Assembly: GCA_038110465.1 (NCBI GenBank)
Contig: JAYNJU010000002.1
Location: 169,967 to 233,966, forward strand
Length of the DNA: 64,000 nt
Direction of reading: 5' to 3'
Origin: Marisimplicoccus sp038110465
GTDB taxonomy: Bacteria > Bacteroidota > Bacteroidia > Flavobacteriales > Flavobacteriaceae
Shown: positions 35,397-43,774 of the stretch, piece by piece
Layout: each line of letters begins with the position of its first letter
How positions within the stretch are numbered: the first letter of the stretch is position 1
Position numbers and translations under genes: made by a program
The notes under the pieces: model-generated
Seen by the model: only the letters and a program-made list of their open reading frames with translations
Told to the model about the DNA's origin: nothing
Databases searched by the model: none

Positions 35397-35706
35397 TCTT
35401 ATCTTCAAAATCATTACAGAAATCATTTAAAAGAATACTTAATTCTTGATTTCCTATAGCTTTTTCAATTGTTTGATTCATTGACTTAAAGGTTTGAAGT
35501 AAAAAAGTTTTCATTTCATCAATCGGCATTTCTTTTGTCCATAAATCCATTTTTAGTGTTTCTTTTTGATTACTATCCCAAAAGGAAAGAAAAATTGCTT
35601 TAGATTCTTGATTTTTCATTCCTCCATCAGGTGCTGACCAAGAAATATCCTCAGGAATATTGTTTTCGTCTAACTTTACTTTAATTGTTATTTCCGTTTC
35701 TTTCAT
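35389..35706 (-). CDS. gldC: Gliding motility protein GldC
   Basis: A 105-residue soluble protein. The match to the GldC family, judged from memory, is strong: the N-terminal strand (ITIKVKLDENNIPEDISWSA), PDGGMKNQESKAIFLSFWD, and LKMDLWTKEMPIDEMKTFLLQT. In Flavobacterium johnsoniae gldC sits with gldB and loss of gldC reduces gliding; its biochemical role is unknown. Here gldB is not next to it, and gldC faces away from nadE instead of following it. The gene overlaps engB by 8 bases at its 3' end. Confidence 0.88.
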   Translation of the reverse strand: MKETEITIKVKLDENNIPEDISWSAPDGGMKNQESKAIFLSFWDSNQKETLKMDLWTKEMPIDEMKTFLLQTFKSMNQTIEKAIGNQELSILLNDFCNDFEDKIK

Positions 35707-35723
35707 ATGATTTATTTATGAAG

Positions 35724-35741
35724 TAGATTTGTACAAATATA
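35724..35741. promoter_or_regulatory. Overlapping face-to-face promoters of gldC and nadE in a near-palindrome
   Basis: The sequence TAGATTTGTACAAATATA holds an exact TAnnTTTG on the plus strand (35724-35731, toward nadE) and another on the minus strand (35734-35741, toward gldC), 2 bases apart. As a whole it is an 18-bp inverted repeat with a single mismatched pair. The nadE ATG is 19 bases after the plus-strand element and the gldC ATG 27 bases after the minus-strand one. Confidence 0.6.
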
Positions 35742-35750
35742 ATTTAGTTA

Positions 35751-36533
35751 ATGAAAAATCCTGAAAAAGTATCAAAACACATTGTTCAATGGATTAAAAA
35801 TTATCTTAAAAACTCAGGAGCAAATGGAATTGTTATTGGTATATCTGGTGGTGTAGATTCAGCTTTAACCTCTACATTATGCGCTGAAACTAAGTCAAAG
35901 GTTTTATGTTTAGAAATGCCTATTCATCAAAATATAGATCAAGTTTCAAGATCAAAAAAACACATTGAATGGTTAAAAAATAAGTATTCAAATATAAGTT
36001 CATTAAATTTAAGTTTAGATAAAATTTATGAATCATTTATAGATATAATCCCTGAAACTAAATCAATAAACCATGAGTTAAGTCTTGCAAATACTAGATC
36101 TAGATTCAGAATGGCAACACTCTACTATTTTTCAGCTTTAAATAACTTTATTGTAGTAGGTACTGGAAATAAAGTTGAGGATTTTGGAATTGGATTCTAT
36201 ACCAAATATGGAGATGGTGGGGTTGATATAAGTCCAATCGCTGATCTACTTAAGTCAGAAGTTTTTTATTTAGCTAAATATCATAAAATAATTAATGAAA
36301 TTCTAGAAGCTGAGCCTAATGATGGTTTATGGAACGACAATAGATCCGACGAAGATCAAATTGGTGCAAGTTATGATGAAATTGAAAAGGCAATGAAGAA
36401 TATTGAAATAGGAAATGAAGTTCTTTCTTTAAGAGAGCAGCAGGTTATAAAAATTTTTAAATCATTTCATGATTCTAATAAACATAAAATGATTCCTATT
36501 CCTGTATGTATAATTCCAAAAGATTATCTTTAA
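35751..36533 (+). CDS. nadE: NH3-dependent NAD(+) synthetase
   Basis: Converts nicotinic acid adenine dinucleotide to NAD with ATP and ammonia. The PP-loop VIGISGGVDSALTSTL is present, as are the GTGNKVEDFGIGFYTKYGDGGVDISPIADL stretch (read as consecutive conserved blocks GTGNKVED and KYGDGGVDISP) and the C-terminal DEDQIGASYDEIE. With 260 residues there is no glutaminase domain, so it uses ammonia. The start is an ATG 44 bases from the divergent gldC; the response regulator follows after 3 bases. Confidence 0.95.
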   Translation: MKNPEKVSKHIVQWIKNYLKNSGANGIVIGISGGVDSALTSTLCAETKSKVLCLEMPIHQNIDQVSRSKKHIEWLKNKYSNISSLNLSLDKIYESFIDIIPETKSINHELSLANTRSRFRMATLYYFSALNNFIVVGTGNKVEDFGIGFYTKYGDGGVDISPIADLLKSEVFYLAKYHKIINEILEAEPNDGLWNDNRSDEDQIGASYDEIEKAMKNIEIGNEVLSLREQQVIKIFKSFHDSNKHKMIPIPVCIIPKDYL

Positions 36534-36536
36534 TAA

Positions 36537-37181
36537 GTGAAAAGATTAAACATATTAGTTATTGATTCTGAACCTATTACCTATTTAGGTTTGAAATCTA
36601 TTTTTAAAAACTCATTGATTTTTAATGCAAATCAATATCTAGATTCTGGGAAAAATTTGGAAGAAACTTTGAATGAATTTAAAATTGATATTATTATTTC
36701 AGATATTAAAATCATAGATTCAAATGCTTTTGAAATTTTAAAATTTCTGAAAAAAAATAAAATTGAAATCCCTTTAATAATATTTACTTCAATCAAAAAT
36801 AAAAATAAATCAGTACAATTATTAAAACTAGGAGCTACTGGATTTATTACTAAAAATATGAGAAAAAAATCTATAAGAGATTCAATCCAAGAAATTGCTT
36901 TTTCAAAATATGAATCTAAAGAGCTAAATAAATTTACTAGGTTAAAAAATAGGTTTAACTTTAATTACAATACTGAGAAAATAAATAGCCTATCAAAAAG
37001 GGAAGTCCAAGTTCTTAAATTATTTTTTAGAGGTAAAAAAAATATTGAAATATCTAGCAAACTAGATATTAATCAAAAAACTGTTAACACTTACATCAGC
37101 AGAATTATGAAAAAGTTAGAGGTGAATTCTAGAACAGAGTTATTTTTATTGGTTAACAAGCATGTTAAACAACTCTATTGA
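36537..37181 (+). CDS. NarL/LuxR-family response regulator
   Basis: A 214-residue DNA-binding regulator with an N-terminal receiver domain and a C-terminal LuxR-type helix-turn-helix. The phospho-acceptor is Asp56 in DIIISDIKI; Thr84 and Lys106 (GFITKN) are in place. The acidic pair near the N-terminus is reduced to Asp10 followed by Ser. The HTH shows LSKREVQVLKLFFRGKKNIEI and KTVNTYISRIMKKLEV. The start is a GTG 3 bases after the nadE stop. No partner histidine kinase is visible in the window, so the signal is unknown. Its end overlaps dnaG on the other strand by 17 bases. Confidence 0.9.
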   Translation: MKRLNILVIDSEPITYLGLKSIFKNSLIFNANQYLDSGKNLEETLNEFKIDIIISDIKIIDSNAFEILKFLKKNKIEIPLIIFTSIKNKNKSVQLLKLGATGFITKNMRKKSIRDSIQEIAFSKYESKELNKFTRLKNRFNFNYNTEKINSLSKREVQVLKLFFRGKKNIEISSKLDINQKTVNTYISRIMKKLEVNSRTELFLLVNKHVKQLY

Positions 37182-39099
37182 GTTTAGAGGATAAAACTTT
37201 TTTTAGTCTGTAGTAGCTCATAACTTCCTCTAGTAAATCTTCATCATCAGAATGTTTGTTTTGATTTTGAAGATCATTTATTTTTTTATCTATTAAATAT
37301 CTTCTCATATTTAATATTGTTTCATTCACTAGCTGACTCAACTCACTGCCTATTCTTTTTACATATATATTTTTCTTCTCCCAATCATGTAATTCATACT
37401 TATCATCATTAATTAAAATATCGGAAACAATTTTACTAGATTCAACTTCAAGCTCATTTATAAATTGATCTATCAAAGTTGATTTTTGGTTGTTATAATT
37501 TAGTATTAATTTTTCATAAATTTCCCTAAAAGGTTTATGGGTGAATTCGATTTCATCTTGCTGTAAATCAAGGTAAATTTTTTCAAAAACTTTAGATCTG
37601 ATTTCTTTTTTATTTTCAACTATGTCCCCTTTTTCATTTTTAACTAAAAGAATATCTTCATATATAATTTCTTCAGCTCCAAACTTTAGAAGTATGCTTA
37701 TAATTTGTCTTTCCAAATGATATATATATTGACTTTTTAATTGTTTATCTGATGATTCATTTTTAATTATTCTAGGTTTGGATAATCTTTTATTAGTAAA
37801 ACTTTTATCAATCTTTCTGTATGTCATATTAGATAATGATCTAAATAATGAAGATTCATCTATATCAAGAATTGATGAAAGCTTTTTTATATATAACTCT
37901 TGTTTTAATGAATCTGAAATAATTGAAATAGACTTTAAGATATTTTTAATTAAAGCAACTTTTTTATCTTCATCATTTTCAAAATTTGAATTAATATTTA
38001 GCTTAAAATCTATAAAGTCTTTTGATTGATTATTTATATATTCAATCATTGACTCTTTTTTATTTTTTTTTACAAAGCTATCCGGATCTTCTCCGTCAGG
38101 GAAAGTGCAAATTTTAATATTAAGACCTTCCTCTAAAATTAAATCAATACTTCTTAATGAAGCTGAAAGTCCTGCCTGATCACCATCAAAAAGAATAACC
38201 ACGTTTGAAGTAAGCCTTTTAATTAATACTATTTGTTCTTTTGTTATTGAAGTACCAGAAGAAGCTAAAACATTTTTAATTCCATTCTCATGAAGTTGGA
38301 TTACATCCATATAACCCTCAACGAGATAACATAAGTCTTCTTTTACAATAAATTGTTTTGATTCATAGATTCCATATAATGTTTTACTCTTATTATATAT
38401 TTTACTCTCTGGAGAATTAATATACTTAGCTAATTTTTTATTTGAGTCAAGTATTCTTCCTCCAAAACCAACTATTCTACCTGCAATACTTTTTATAGGA
38501 AAAATTATCCTTTCTCTATATCTATCAATATTATCATTTTCAATAGATACTACTAATCCTGTCTCAATTAAATAATCTAATGAATATCCATTTTCTATAG
38601 CATTTTTATAAAAATCGCTTTTAGATTTTTTGCTATAACCTAATCCAAAATTTTTAATTGTAATTTCTGATAACCCCCTTTCTTTTAAATAATTAAGAAC
38701 ATCTTTATCCTTATCAAGGTTGTTTTTAAAATATTCTTTTGCATAGTTATTAATAATAAACAGAGATTCTCTAATACTTCTTTCCTCTTTATCATTATCA
38801 GATTCTAATGATTCTATTATTTCTATATTATATTTATTAGCAAGATATTTTATTGATTCTGGATAATTATACTGCTCATGCTCCATTAAAAAAGCAATAA
38901 CATTTCCTCCTTTACCAGAGCTAAAATCTTTCCAGATTTGCTTTGAAGGAGATACAATAAAGCTTGGAGTTTTTTCATTAGTAAAAGGACTTAAACCTTT
39001 ATAATTAGCTCCTGATTTTTTTAAAGCAATAAAATCAGAGATTACTTCTTCAACTCTTGCAAACTCAAAAACTTTATCTATTGTATCTTTACTAATCAA
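37165..39099 (-). CDS. dnaG: DNA primase
   Basis: Makes the RNA primers for DNA replication. Of 644 residues, about 1-95 are the zinc-ribbon domain, 120-430 the catalytic TOPRIM core (YLVEGYMDVIQLHENG, VVILFDGDQAGLSAS, PDGEDPDSFVKK), and the rest a helicase-binding tail. The zinc ribbon has lost its metal ligands: the usual C-x2-H and C-x2-C appear as S37/T40 (GLSPFT) and D58/S61 (KDFSSGKGG), with spacing unchanged. I recall the same in other flavobacterial primases, unchecked. It follows the polyprenyl synthase gene by 26 bases. Confidence 0.95.
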   Translation of the reverse strand: MISKDTIDKVFEFARVEEVISDFIALKKSGANYKGLSPFTNEKTPSFIVSPSKQIWKDFSSGKGGNVIAFLMEHEQYNYPESIKYLANKYNIEIIESLESDNDKEERSIRESLFIINNYAKEYFKNNLDKDKDVLNYLKERGLSEITIKNFGLGYSKKSKSDFYKNAIENGYSLDYLIETGLVVSIENDNIDRYRERIIFPIKSIAGRIVGFGGRILDSNKKLAKYINSPESKIYNKSKTLYGIYESKQFIVKEDLCYLVEGYMDVIQLHENGIKNVLASSGTSITKEQIVLIKRLTSNVVILFDGDQAGLSASLRSIDLILEEGLNIKICTFPDGEDPDSFVKKNKKESMIEYINNQSKDFIDFKLNINSNFENDEDKKVALIKNILKSISIISDSLKQELYIKKLSSILDIDESSLFRSLSNMTYRKIDKSFTNKRLSKPRIIKNESSDKQLKSQYIYHLERQIISILLKFGAEEIIYEDILLVKNEKGDIVENKKEIRSKVFEKIYLDLQQDEIEFTHKPFREIYEKLILNYNNQKSTLIDQFINELEVESSKIVSDILINDDKYELHDWEKKNIYVKRIGSELSQLVNETILNMRRYLIDKKINDLQNQNKHSDDEDLLEEVMSYYRLKKVLSSKLNRVV

Positions 39100-39125
39100 A
39101 ATATTTTTTTTATTAATATAGTGAA

Positions 39126-40094
39126 TTAATATTTTCTTTCTATAGCAAAATCTAACAACAATTTAATAGATTCTTTAGATTTATTTTGTGGAAAATTTTT
39201 AAGGACTTCAAGCGCTTTATTCTTATAATCTATCATTAAATTATAAGCGTAGTCAAAACCTTTTTTTTCTTCTATAAACCTATTAATTTCCGTTTTATTT
39301 TTTGAAGAAAAATTCTTATTTCTCAATATAGATTTAATTATTTTTTTTTCTTTAGGTGAAGCATTAGCTAAAGAATAAATCAATGGTAAAGTAATTTTAG
39401 GAGTTTTTAAATCTTCTTTTGTTGGCTTTCCTATTCTATTTTTTGAATAGTCAAATAAATCATCTTTAATTTGAAATATTATTCCGAGATATTTCCCAAA
39501 CTCTTCAGCCTTTTTTACTTTTTTAGAATTACAAGAAATTGCTGCTACTGCACAACAACAAGAAAACAATGCTGCTGTTTTTTTAGAAATCAATTCTAAA
39601 TAATCTTTTTCAATTAAATTTAAATTTCTAGACTTTTGTATTTGATATAATTCACCTTCTGATATTTCTTTTACAGCTTTTGATACTTGATTTAATAAAT
39701 CATAGTCTTTATTTTCTGTTGAGAGTAGTAGAGCTTTAGATAAAAAAAAGTCTCCAACCAGAACGGAAATTTTATTATTCCAAAGTGCATTGATAGTTAA
39801 AAACTTTCTACGAATATGCCCTTCATCAACTATATCATCATGAACGAGAGATGCTGTATGTATCAATTCAACTAAATTAGCAGCTCTATATGTTTTTGGA
39901 TTAATTTCTTTTGAAATCATTTTTCCAAAAAGGAGAACTAATACAGGCCTAATCTTCTTTCCTTTTCTTTTTAAGATATACCTTAAGATAAGATCAAGCA
40001 GTTTAATATTAGAAGAAACCGACTTAAAAAATTGACTCTGAAAAGTCTTAAGTTCTTCAGAAATAGGCTCATTTATTTTTTTTGATATTTTCAA
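39126..40094 (-). CDS. Trans-polyprenyl diphosphate synthase
   Basis: Builds long isoprenoid chains by adding isopentenyl diphosphate units, most likely for the menaquinone side chain. The 322 residues show GKKIRPVLVLLFGKM, the first Asp-rich motif in HDDIVDEGHIRRK and the second in FQIKDDLFDYS, with the KTAALFSC segment between them. Product length cannot be told from sequence alone. It lies 8 bases after queA and 26 before dnaG, so the three form a transcript. Confidence 0.92.
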   Translation of the reverse strand: MKISKKINEPISEELKTFQSQFFKSVSSNIKLLDLILRYILKRKGKKIRPVLVLLFGKMISKEINPKTYRAANLVELIHTASLVHDDIVDEGHIRRKFLTINALWNNKISVLVGDFFLSKALLLSTENKDYDLLNQVSKAVKEISEGELYQIQKSRNLNLIEKDYLELISKKTAALFSCCCAVAAISCNSKKVKKAEEFGKYLGIIFQIKDDLFDYSKNRIGKPTKEDLKTPKITLPLIYSLANASPKEKKIIKSILRNKNFSSKNKTEINRFIEEKKGFDYAYNLMIDYKNKALEVLKNFPQNKSKESIKLLLDFAIERKY

Positions 40095-40102
40095 AATAGT
40101 TT

Positions 40103-41152
40103 CTAGATGATCATCATGGCATCGCCATATGAAAAGAAGTTATATTTATTTTTAATTGCTTCTTTATAAGCTTTTAAAACCAAATCCACTCCTCCAAAAG
40201 CTGCTACCATCATGATTAATGTAGACTTTGGTGTATGAAAATTAGTGATCATTGAGTTTGCTATAGAGAAATCATAAGGGGGGTAGATAAATTTATGTGT
40301 CCACCCATCATAAGGGTTAAGTGTTCCAAAGGAAGAAACTGAACTCTCTAAACCTCTCATTACAGTGGTTCCAACTGCACATATTCTTCTATTATTTTTT
40401 AAAGCATTATTTATAACATCGACTGAATCTGAATTAATTTTTAATTCTTCACTATCCATTTTATGTTTTGACAAATCCTCTACATCTACAGGACTAAAAG
40501 TACCTAGTCCGATATGAAGAGTAATTTCTGGTAGAAGGACACCTTTGATTTCAAGTCTCTTTAATAAATGCTTTGAAAAGTGAAGTCCTGCAGTTGGTGC
40601 TGCTACAGCACCTTCATTTTTTGCATAAATAGTTTGAAACCTGTCTACATCGCTATCCTCAACTGGTCTCTTAATATATTTTGGCAAAGGAGTTTCTCCT
40701 AATTCTTGAAGCTTATTTCTAAATTCATCATAGGGACCATCAAACAAAAATCTCAAAGTTCTTCCTCTAGAAGTAGTATTATCAATAACTTCAGCAACTA
40801 GACTTTCATCTTCTCCAAAATAAAGTTTATTGCCAATTCTAATTTTTCTTGCTGGATCAACAAGAACATCCCATAATCTTTGATCTTTATTTAGCTCCCT
40901 TAATAAAAACACTTCAATTCTAGCTCCAGTTTTCTCTTTATTTCCATATAGTCTAGCGGGAAAAACCTTTGTATTATTAAGTACAACTACATCACCTTCT
41001 TCAAAGAAATCAATTATATCTTTAAATACTAAATGTTCAATTGTTTGTTGTTTTCTGTTTAATAGCATTAACTTACTCTCATCTCTCTCTTCTGAAGGAT
41101 ATTGAGCAAGTAAATTTTGAGGTAGTTTATAATTAAAATCTGAAAGTTTCAT
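40103..41152 (-). CDS. queA: S-adenosylmethionine:tRNA ribosyltransferase-isomerase
   Basis: Transfers and rearranges the ribosyl part of SAM onto 7-aminomethyl-deazaguanine in tRNA, making epoxyqueuosine at the wobble base. Landmarks are DFNYKLPQNLLAQYPSEERDESKL, VVLNNTKVFPARLYG, RFQTIYAKNEGAVAAPTAGLHFS and ITLHIGLGTFSPV. I chose the ATG at 41152 (MKLSDFNYKLP): it is the family N-terminus, and the promoter at 41171-41202 would start the RNA downstream of the longer upstream start. The protein is 349 residues. Confidence 0.96.
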   Translation of the reverse strand: MKLSDFNYKLPQNLLAQYPSEERDESKLMLLNRKQQTIEHLVFKDIIDFFEEGDVVVLNNTKVFPARLYGNKEKTGARIEVFLLRELNKDQRLWDVLVDPARKIRIGNKLYFGEDESLVAEVIDNTTSRGRTLRFLFDGPYDEFRNKLQELGETPLPKYIKRPVEDSDVDRFQTIYAKNEGAVAAPTAGLHFSKHLLKRLEIKGVLLPEITLHIGLGTFSPVDVEDLSKHKMDSEELKINSDSVDVINNALKNNRRICAVGTTVMRGLESSVSSFGTLNPYDGWTHKFIYPPYDFSIANSMITNFHTPKSTLIMMVAAFGGVDLVLKAYKEAIKNKYNFFSYGDAMMII

Positions 41153-41170
41153 AAATATTATTTTGGACCG

Positions 41171-41202
41171 CAAATATAACTCGCAGTAATACCGAAAGTC
41201 AA
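41171..41202 (-). promoter_or_regulatory. Promoter of queA
   Basis: On the minus strand: TTG at 41202-41200, a 21-base spacer, and TATATTTG at 41178-41171, an exact fit to the Bacteroidota promoter. The queA ATG at 41152 is 19 bases after the final G. Confidence 0.65.
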
Positions 41203-41214
41203 GCAATTGTTTAA

Positions 41215-42438
41215 TTATTTTTTAGAAATTCTAAATCCTAATTTTTCTAGATCAGTCCAAAAGTTTTTATAAGATTTTGTGACAACCATTGGATCTTTGA
41301 TTATTATTGGATTCACCAATGATAAACAAGCAAATGACATAGCCATTCTATGATCATTATATGTATCAATAATTATGTTGGGTTTTAAAGAAGATTTATT
41401 TCTTAAATGAAGTGAGTCATCAGTTATCTCTATTTTATCAACGCCAAATTTTTGAATTTCATTTTTGAGAGCAATTAATCTATCTGTCTCTTTTATTTTC
41501 AAAGTATGAAGTCCAGTCAAGTCGCAATCAATTTTATTTGCTAGACATGAAATAACAATGGTTTGAGCCAAATCAGGTGTATCATTAAGATCTAAATTTA
41601 TCTTCTTTGGAAGAATTTTATTAGATCTAATTAGCTGAATTTTATTATCATTGAAAATAGTTTTTACTCCAAAGCAATCATAAATTTCAACTAGTTTTGA
41701 GTCCCCTTGAATACTTGAGTCAAAAAAAGTATTTAGAGTTAGATCAACATTATCACACATTGATGCTAGACTGTAAAAATATGATGCTGAGCTCCAGTCA
41801 GATTCAACAGTAAAAGAGTTTTTAGTAATATCTTTTACAGTTTTAACAAAAATTCTATCAGAACTCATTTCAACATGACCTCCTAAGCTTTTTATCATTT
41901 CTATTGTCATTTTAAGATAAGGGCGTGAGGTTAATTCTGATGATAATTTAATTTCTAGACCTTTTTTCAATGAAACCCCTAACATCATTAAAGATGAAAT
42001 ATATTGAGAGCTAATATTTGCTGTCAATTTAACTGATTCTTGATTTAATAGTCTTCCTTTAATTTTTAAAGGTGGATAGCCTTCATTTTTAATATATCTA
42101 ATATCAGCTCCAAGATCTTTTAATGCATCAACAAGAACAGAAATAGGTCTTTCTTGCATCCTCTTTGAGCCAGTTAGAAGTATATCAGAATTATTTTTTG
42201 ATGCAAAGTAAGACGTTAAAAACCTCATAGCGGTTCCTGCATGTCCAATATTTATTTCCTTTTGATTAGAATTTAAAGCATTTAATAAAGTTTGTGTATC
42301 ATCAGAGTTAGAAATATTTTTTATTTCAAAATTTGAAGTGTAAGCTCTTAATACAAGAAGTCTATTTGATTCACTTTTTGATCCACTAATATTAATTTCA
42401 CCGTTTAGTAACTTATTTTTTTTTGAAACTTTAAACAT
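41215..42438 (-). CDS. aroA: 3-phosphoshikimate 1-carboxyvinyltransferase (EPSP synthase)
   Basis: Sixth step of the shikimate pathway, transferring enolpyruvyl from PEP to shikimate-3-phosphate. Features are SGSKSESNRLLVL, the PEP-binding GHAGTAMRFLTSYF, SSQYISSLMMLGV, LKIKETDRLIALKNE and TYNDHRMAMSFACL. The length of 407 is slightly short of the usual 420-440, without a missing motif. It shares one base with the preceding mazG-like gene. The queA promoter starts in the spacer after its stop. Confidence 0.95.
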   Translation of the reverse strand: MFKVSKKNKLLNGEINISGSKSESNRLLVLRAYTSNFEIKNISNSDDTQTLLNALNSNQKEINIGHAGTAMRFLTSYFASKNNSDILLTGSKRMQERPISVLVDALKDLGADIRYIKNEGYPPLKIKGRLLNQESVKLTANISSQYISSLMMLGVSLKKGLEIKLSSELTSRPYLKMTIEMIKSLGGHVEMSSDRIFVKTVKDITKNSFTVESDWSSASYFYSLASMCDNVDLTLNTFFDSSIQGDSKLVEIYDCFGVKTIFNDNKIQLIRSNKILPKKINLDLNDTPDLAQTIVISCLANKIDCDLTGLHTLKIKETDRLIALKNEIQKFGVDKIEITDDSLHLRNKSSLKPNIIIDTYNDHRMAMSFACLSLVNPIIIKDPMVVTKSYKNFWTDLEKLGFRISKK

Positions 42439-42764
42439 TATTTTAATTTATTGTTTTGCTTATGTCTGTTTCTATCTCTTTGAGTTTTTTTTTCTAAATT
42501 TTCGATAAAAGATTTTTCAAGATCAACTCCAGTTTGATTTGCTAAACATATTAGCACAAAAAGAACATCAGATAATTCATCTCCCAAATCTTCACTTTTA
42601 TCCTCTTTCTTATAGCTTTGCTCACCATATTTTCTTGAAATTATTTTTGCTACTTCACCAACTTCTTCTGTTAATATAGCCATGTTGGTAAGCTCATTAA
42701 AATATCTTACCCCATGTTTTTTAATCCAATCATCTACTAATTGTTGAGTATTTTTTATATTCAT
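42438..42764 (-). CDS. MazG-like nucleotide pyrophosphohydrolase
   Basis: A 108-residue all-alpha NTP pyrophosphatase of the MazG family, probably removing abnormal nucleotides. The metal-binding motif is clear: EEVGEVAKII on the first helix and DELSDVLFVLICLAN on the second. C-terminal residues are basic. It is read between obg and aroA with overlaps or 3-base spacers, so it belongs to the adk-obg-aroA transcript. The exact substrate cannot be told from sequence. Confidence 0.88.
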   Translation of the reverse strand: MNIKNTQQLVDDWIKKHGVRYFNELTNMAILTEEVGEVAKIISRKYGEQSYKKEDKSEDLGDELSDVLFVLICLANQTGVDLEKSFIENLEKKTQRDRNRHKQNNKLK

Positions 42765-42767
42765 CTT

Positions 42768-43769
42768 TTAATTATTTAATTTTTCCCATAATCCTTCTTT
42801 AAGTTGATTAATTCCATGATTGTTGATCGATGAAATAATATAAAAAGGAATCATATTGAATTCTTTTTTTAATTTAAATTTTAGTTCATTTAATAATTCA
42901 TCATCCATTAAATCAGATTTTGTGAAAGCTATTATAAAATCTTTATCTGCTAATTCTAAATTATATTTTTTTAACTCTTTAGATAAAACTTCAAAATCTT
43001 CTTTATAATCTTTAGTATCAATTGGAATTAAAAAAAGCAAAATAGAATTTCTTTCAATATGTCTTAAAAAATGATGTCCAAGTCCTTTACCTTCACTTGC
43101 TCCTTTAATAATTCCTGGAATATCTGCCATTACAAAAGATCTGTAATCAGACATTGTTACAATACCCAGATTTGGCTTTAGTGTGGTAAATTCATAATCG
43201 GCAATTTTTGGCTTAGCTTCTGAAAGAACTGATAATAGAGTAGATTTTCCTGCATTAGGAAATCCTACTAAACCTACATCAGCAAGTAATTTAAGTTCTA
43301 AAGTTATATTTAACTCCTGTCCTAAAAGTCCACTCTGAGAATATCTTGGAGTTTGGTTTGTAGGTGATTTAAAATGAGAATTTCCTTTTCCTCCCTTTCC
43401 ACCTCTTAATAAAATAAAGTCTCTATTCTCTTCGTTTATCTCAACTATTACCTCTTCATTTCCTGTATTTTTAACAACTGTTCCCAAAGGAACATTAATT
43501 ATTATATCCTCTCCATCATTTCCTGATTTTCTAGACCCGCCTCCATCTCCTCCATTTCCTGCTTTAAAATGTTTTTTAAATCTAAAACTTTGAAGAGTCC
43601 ATAAGTTGCCATTTCCTCTTAAAACTATGTTACCTCCATTTCCTCCATCTCCTCCATCTGGACCACCTTTTGGAATATATTTTTCTCTTCTCAAGTGAGT
43701 TGAACCTTTACCTCCTTTTCCAGAAATAACAGTTAGTTTGACATAATCGACAAAATTATCAACTATCAT
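42768..43769 (-). CDS. obg: Obg-family GTPase (ObgE/CgtA)
   Basis: Ribosome-associated GTPase for 50S assembly and stress control. The Gly-rich Obg domain occupies residues 1-160 (KGGPDGGDGGNGGNI, GDGGGSRKSGNDGEDI, RGGKGGKGNSHFKSPTNQTPRY), followed by the GTPase domain with G1 GFPNAGKSTLLS, G2 FTTLKPN, G3 DIPGIIKGASEGKGLGHHFLRH, G4 TKSD. Length 333 is typical of forms without the extra C-terminal domain. It follows adk by 5 bases. Confidence 0.96.
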   Translation of the reverse strand: MIVDNFVDYVKLTVISGKGGKGSTHLRREKYIPKGGPDGGDGGNGGNIVLRGNGNLWTLQSFRFKKHFKAGNGGDGGGSRKSGNDGEDIIINVPLGTVVKNTGNEEVIVEINEENRDFILLRGGKGGKGNSHFKSPTNQTPRYSQSGLLGQELNITLELKLLADVGLVGFPNAGKSTLLSVLSEAKPKIADYEFTTLKPNLGIVTMSDYRSFVMADIPGIIKGASEGKGLGHHFLRHIERNSILLFLIPIDTKDYKEDFEVLSKELKKYNLELADKDFIIAFTKSDLMDDELLNELKFKLKKEFNMIPFYIISSINNHGINQLKEGLWEKLNN

Positions 43770-43774
43770 CGGAT

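Noticed and set aside
35389..35706. gldC as an unknown small protein
   Set aside because: The match to GldC over almost the full length, including the PDGG and LWTKEMPIDEM segments, and the position next to nadE make GldC a firm call.
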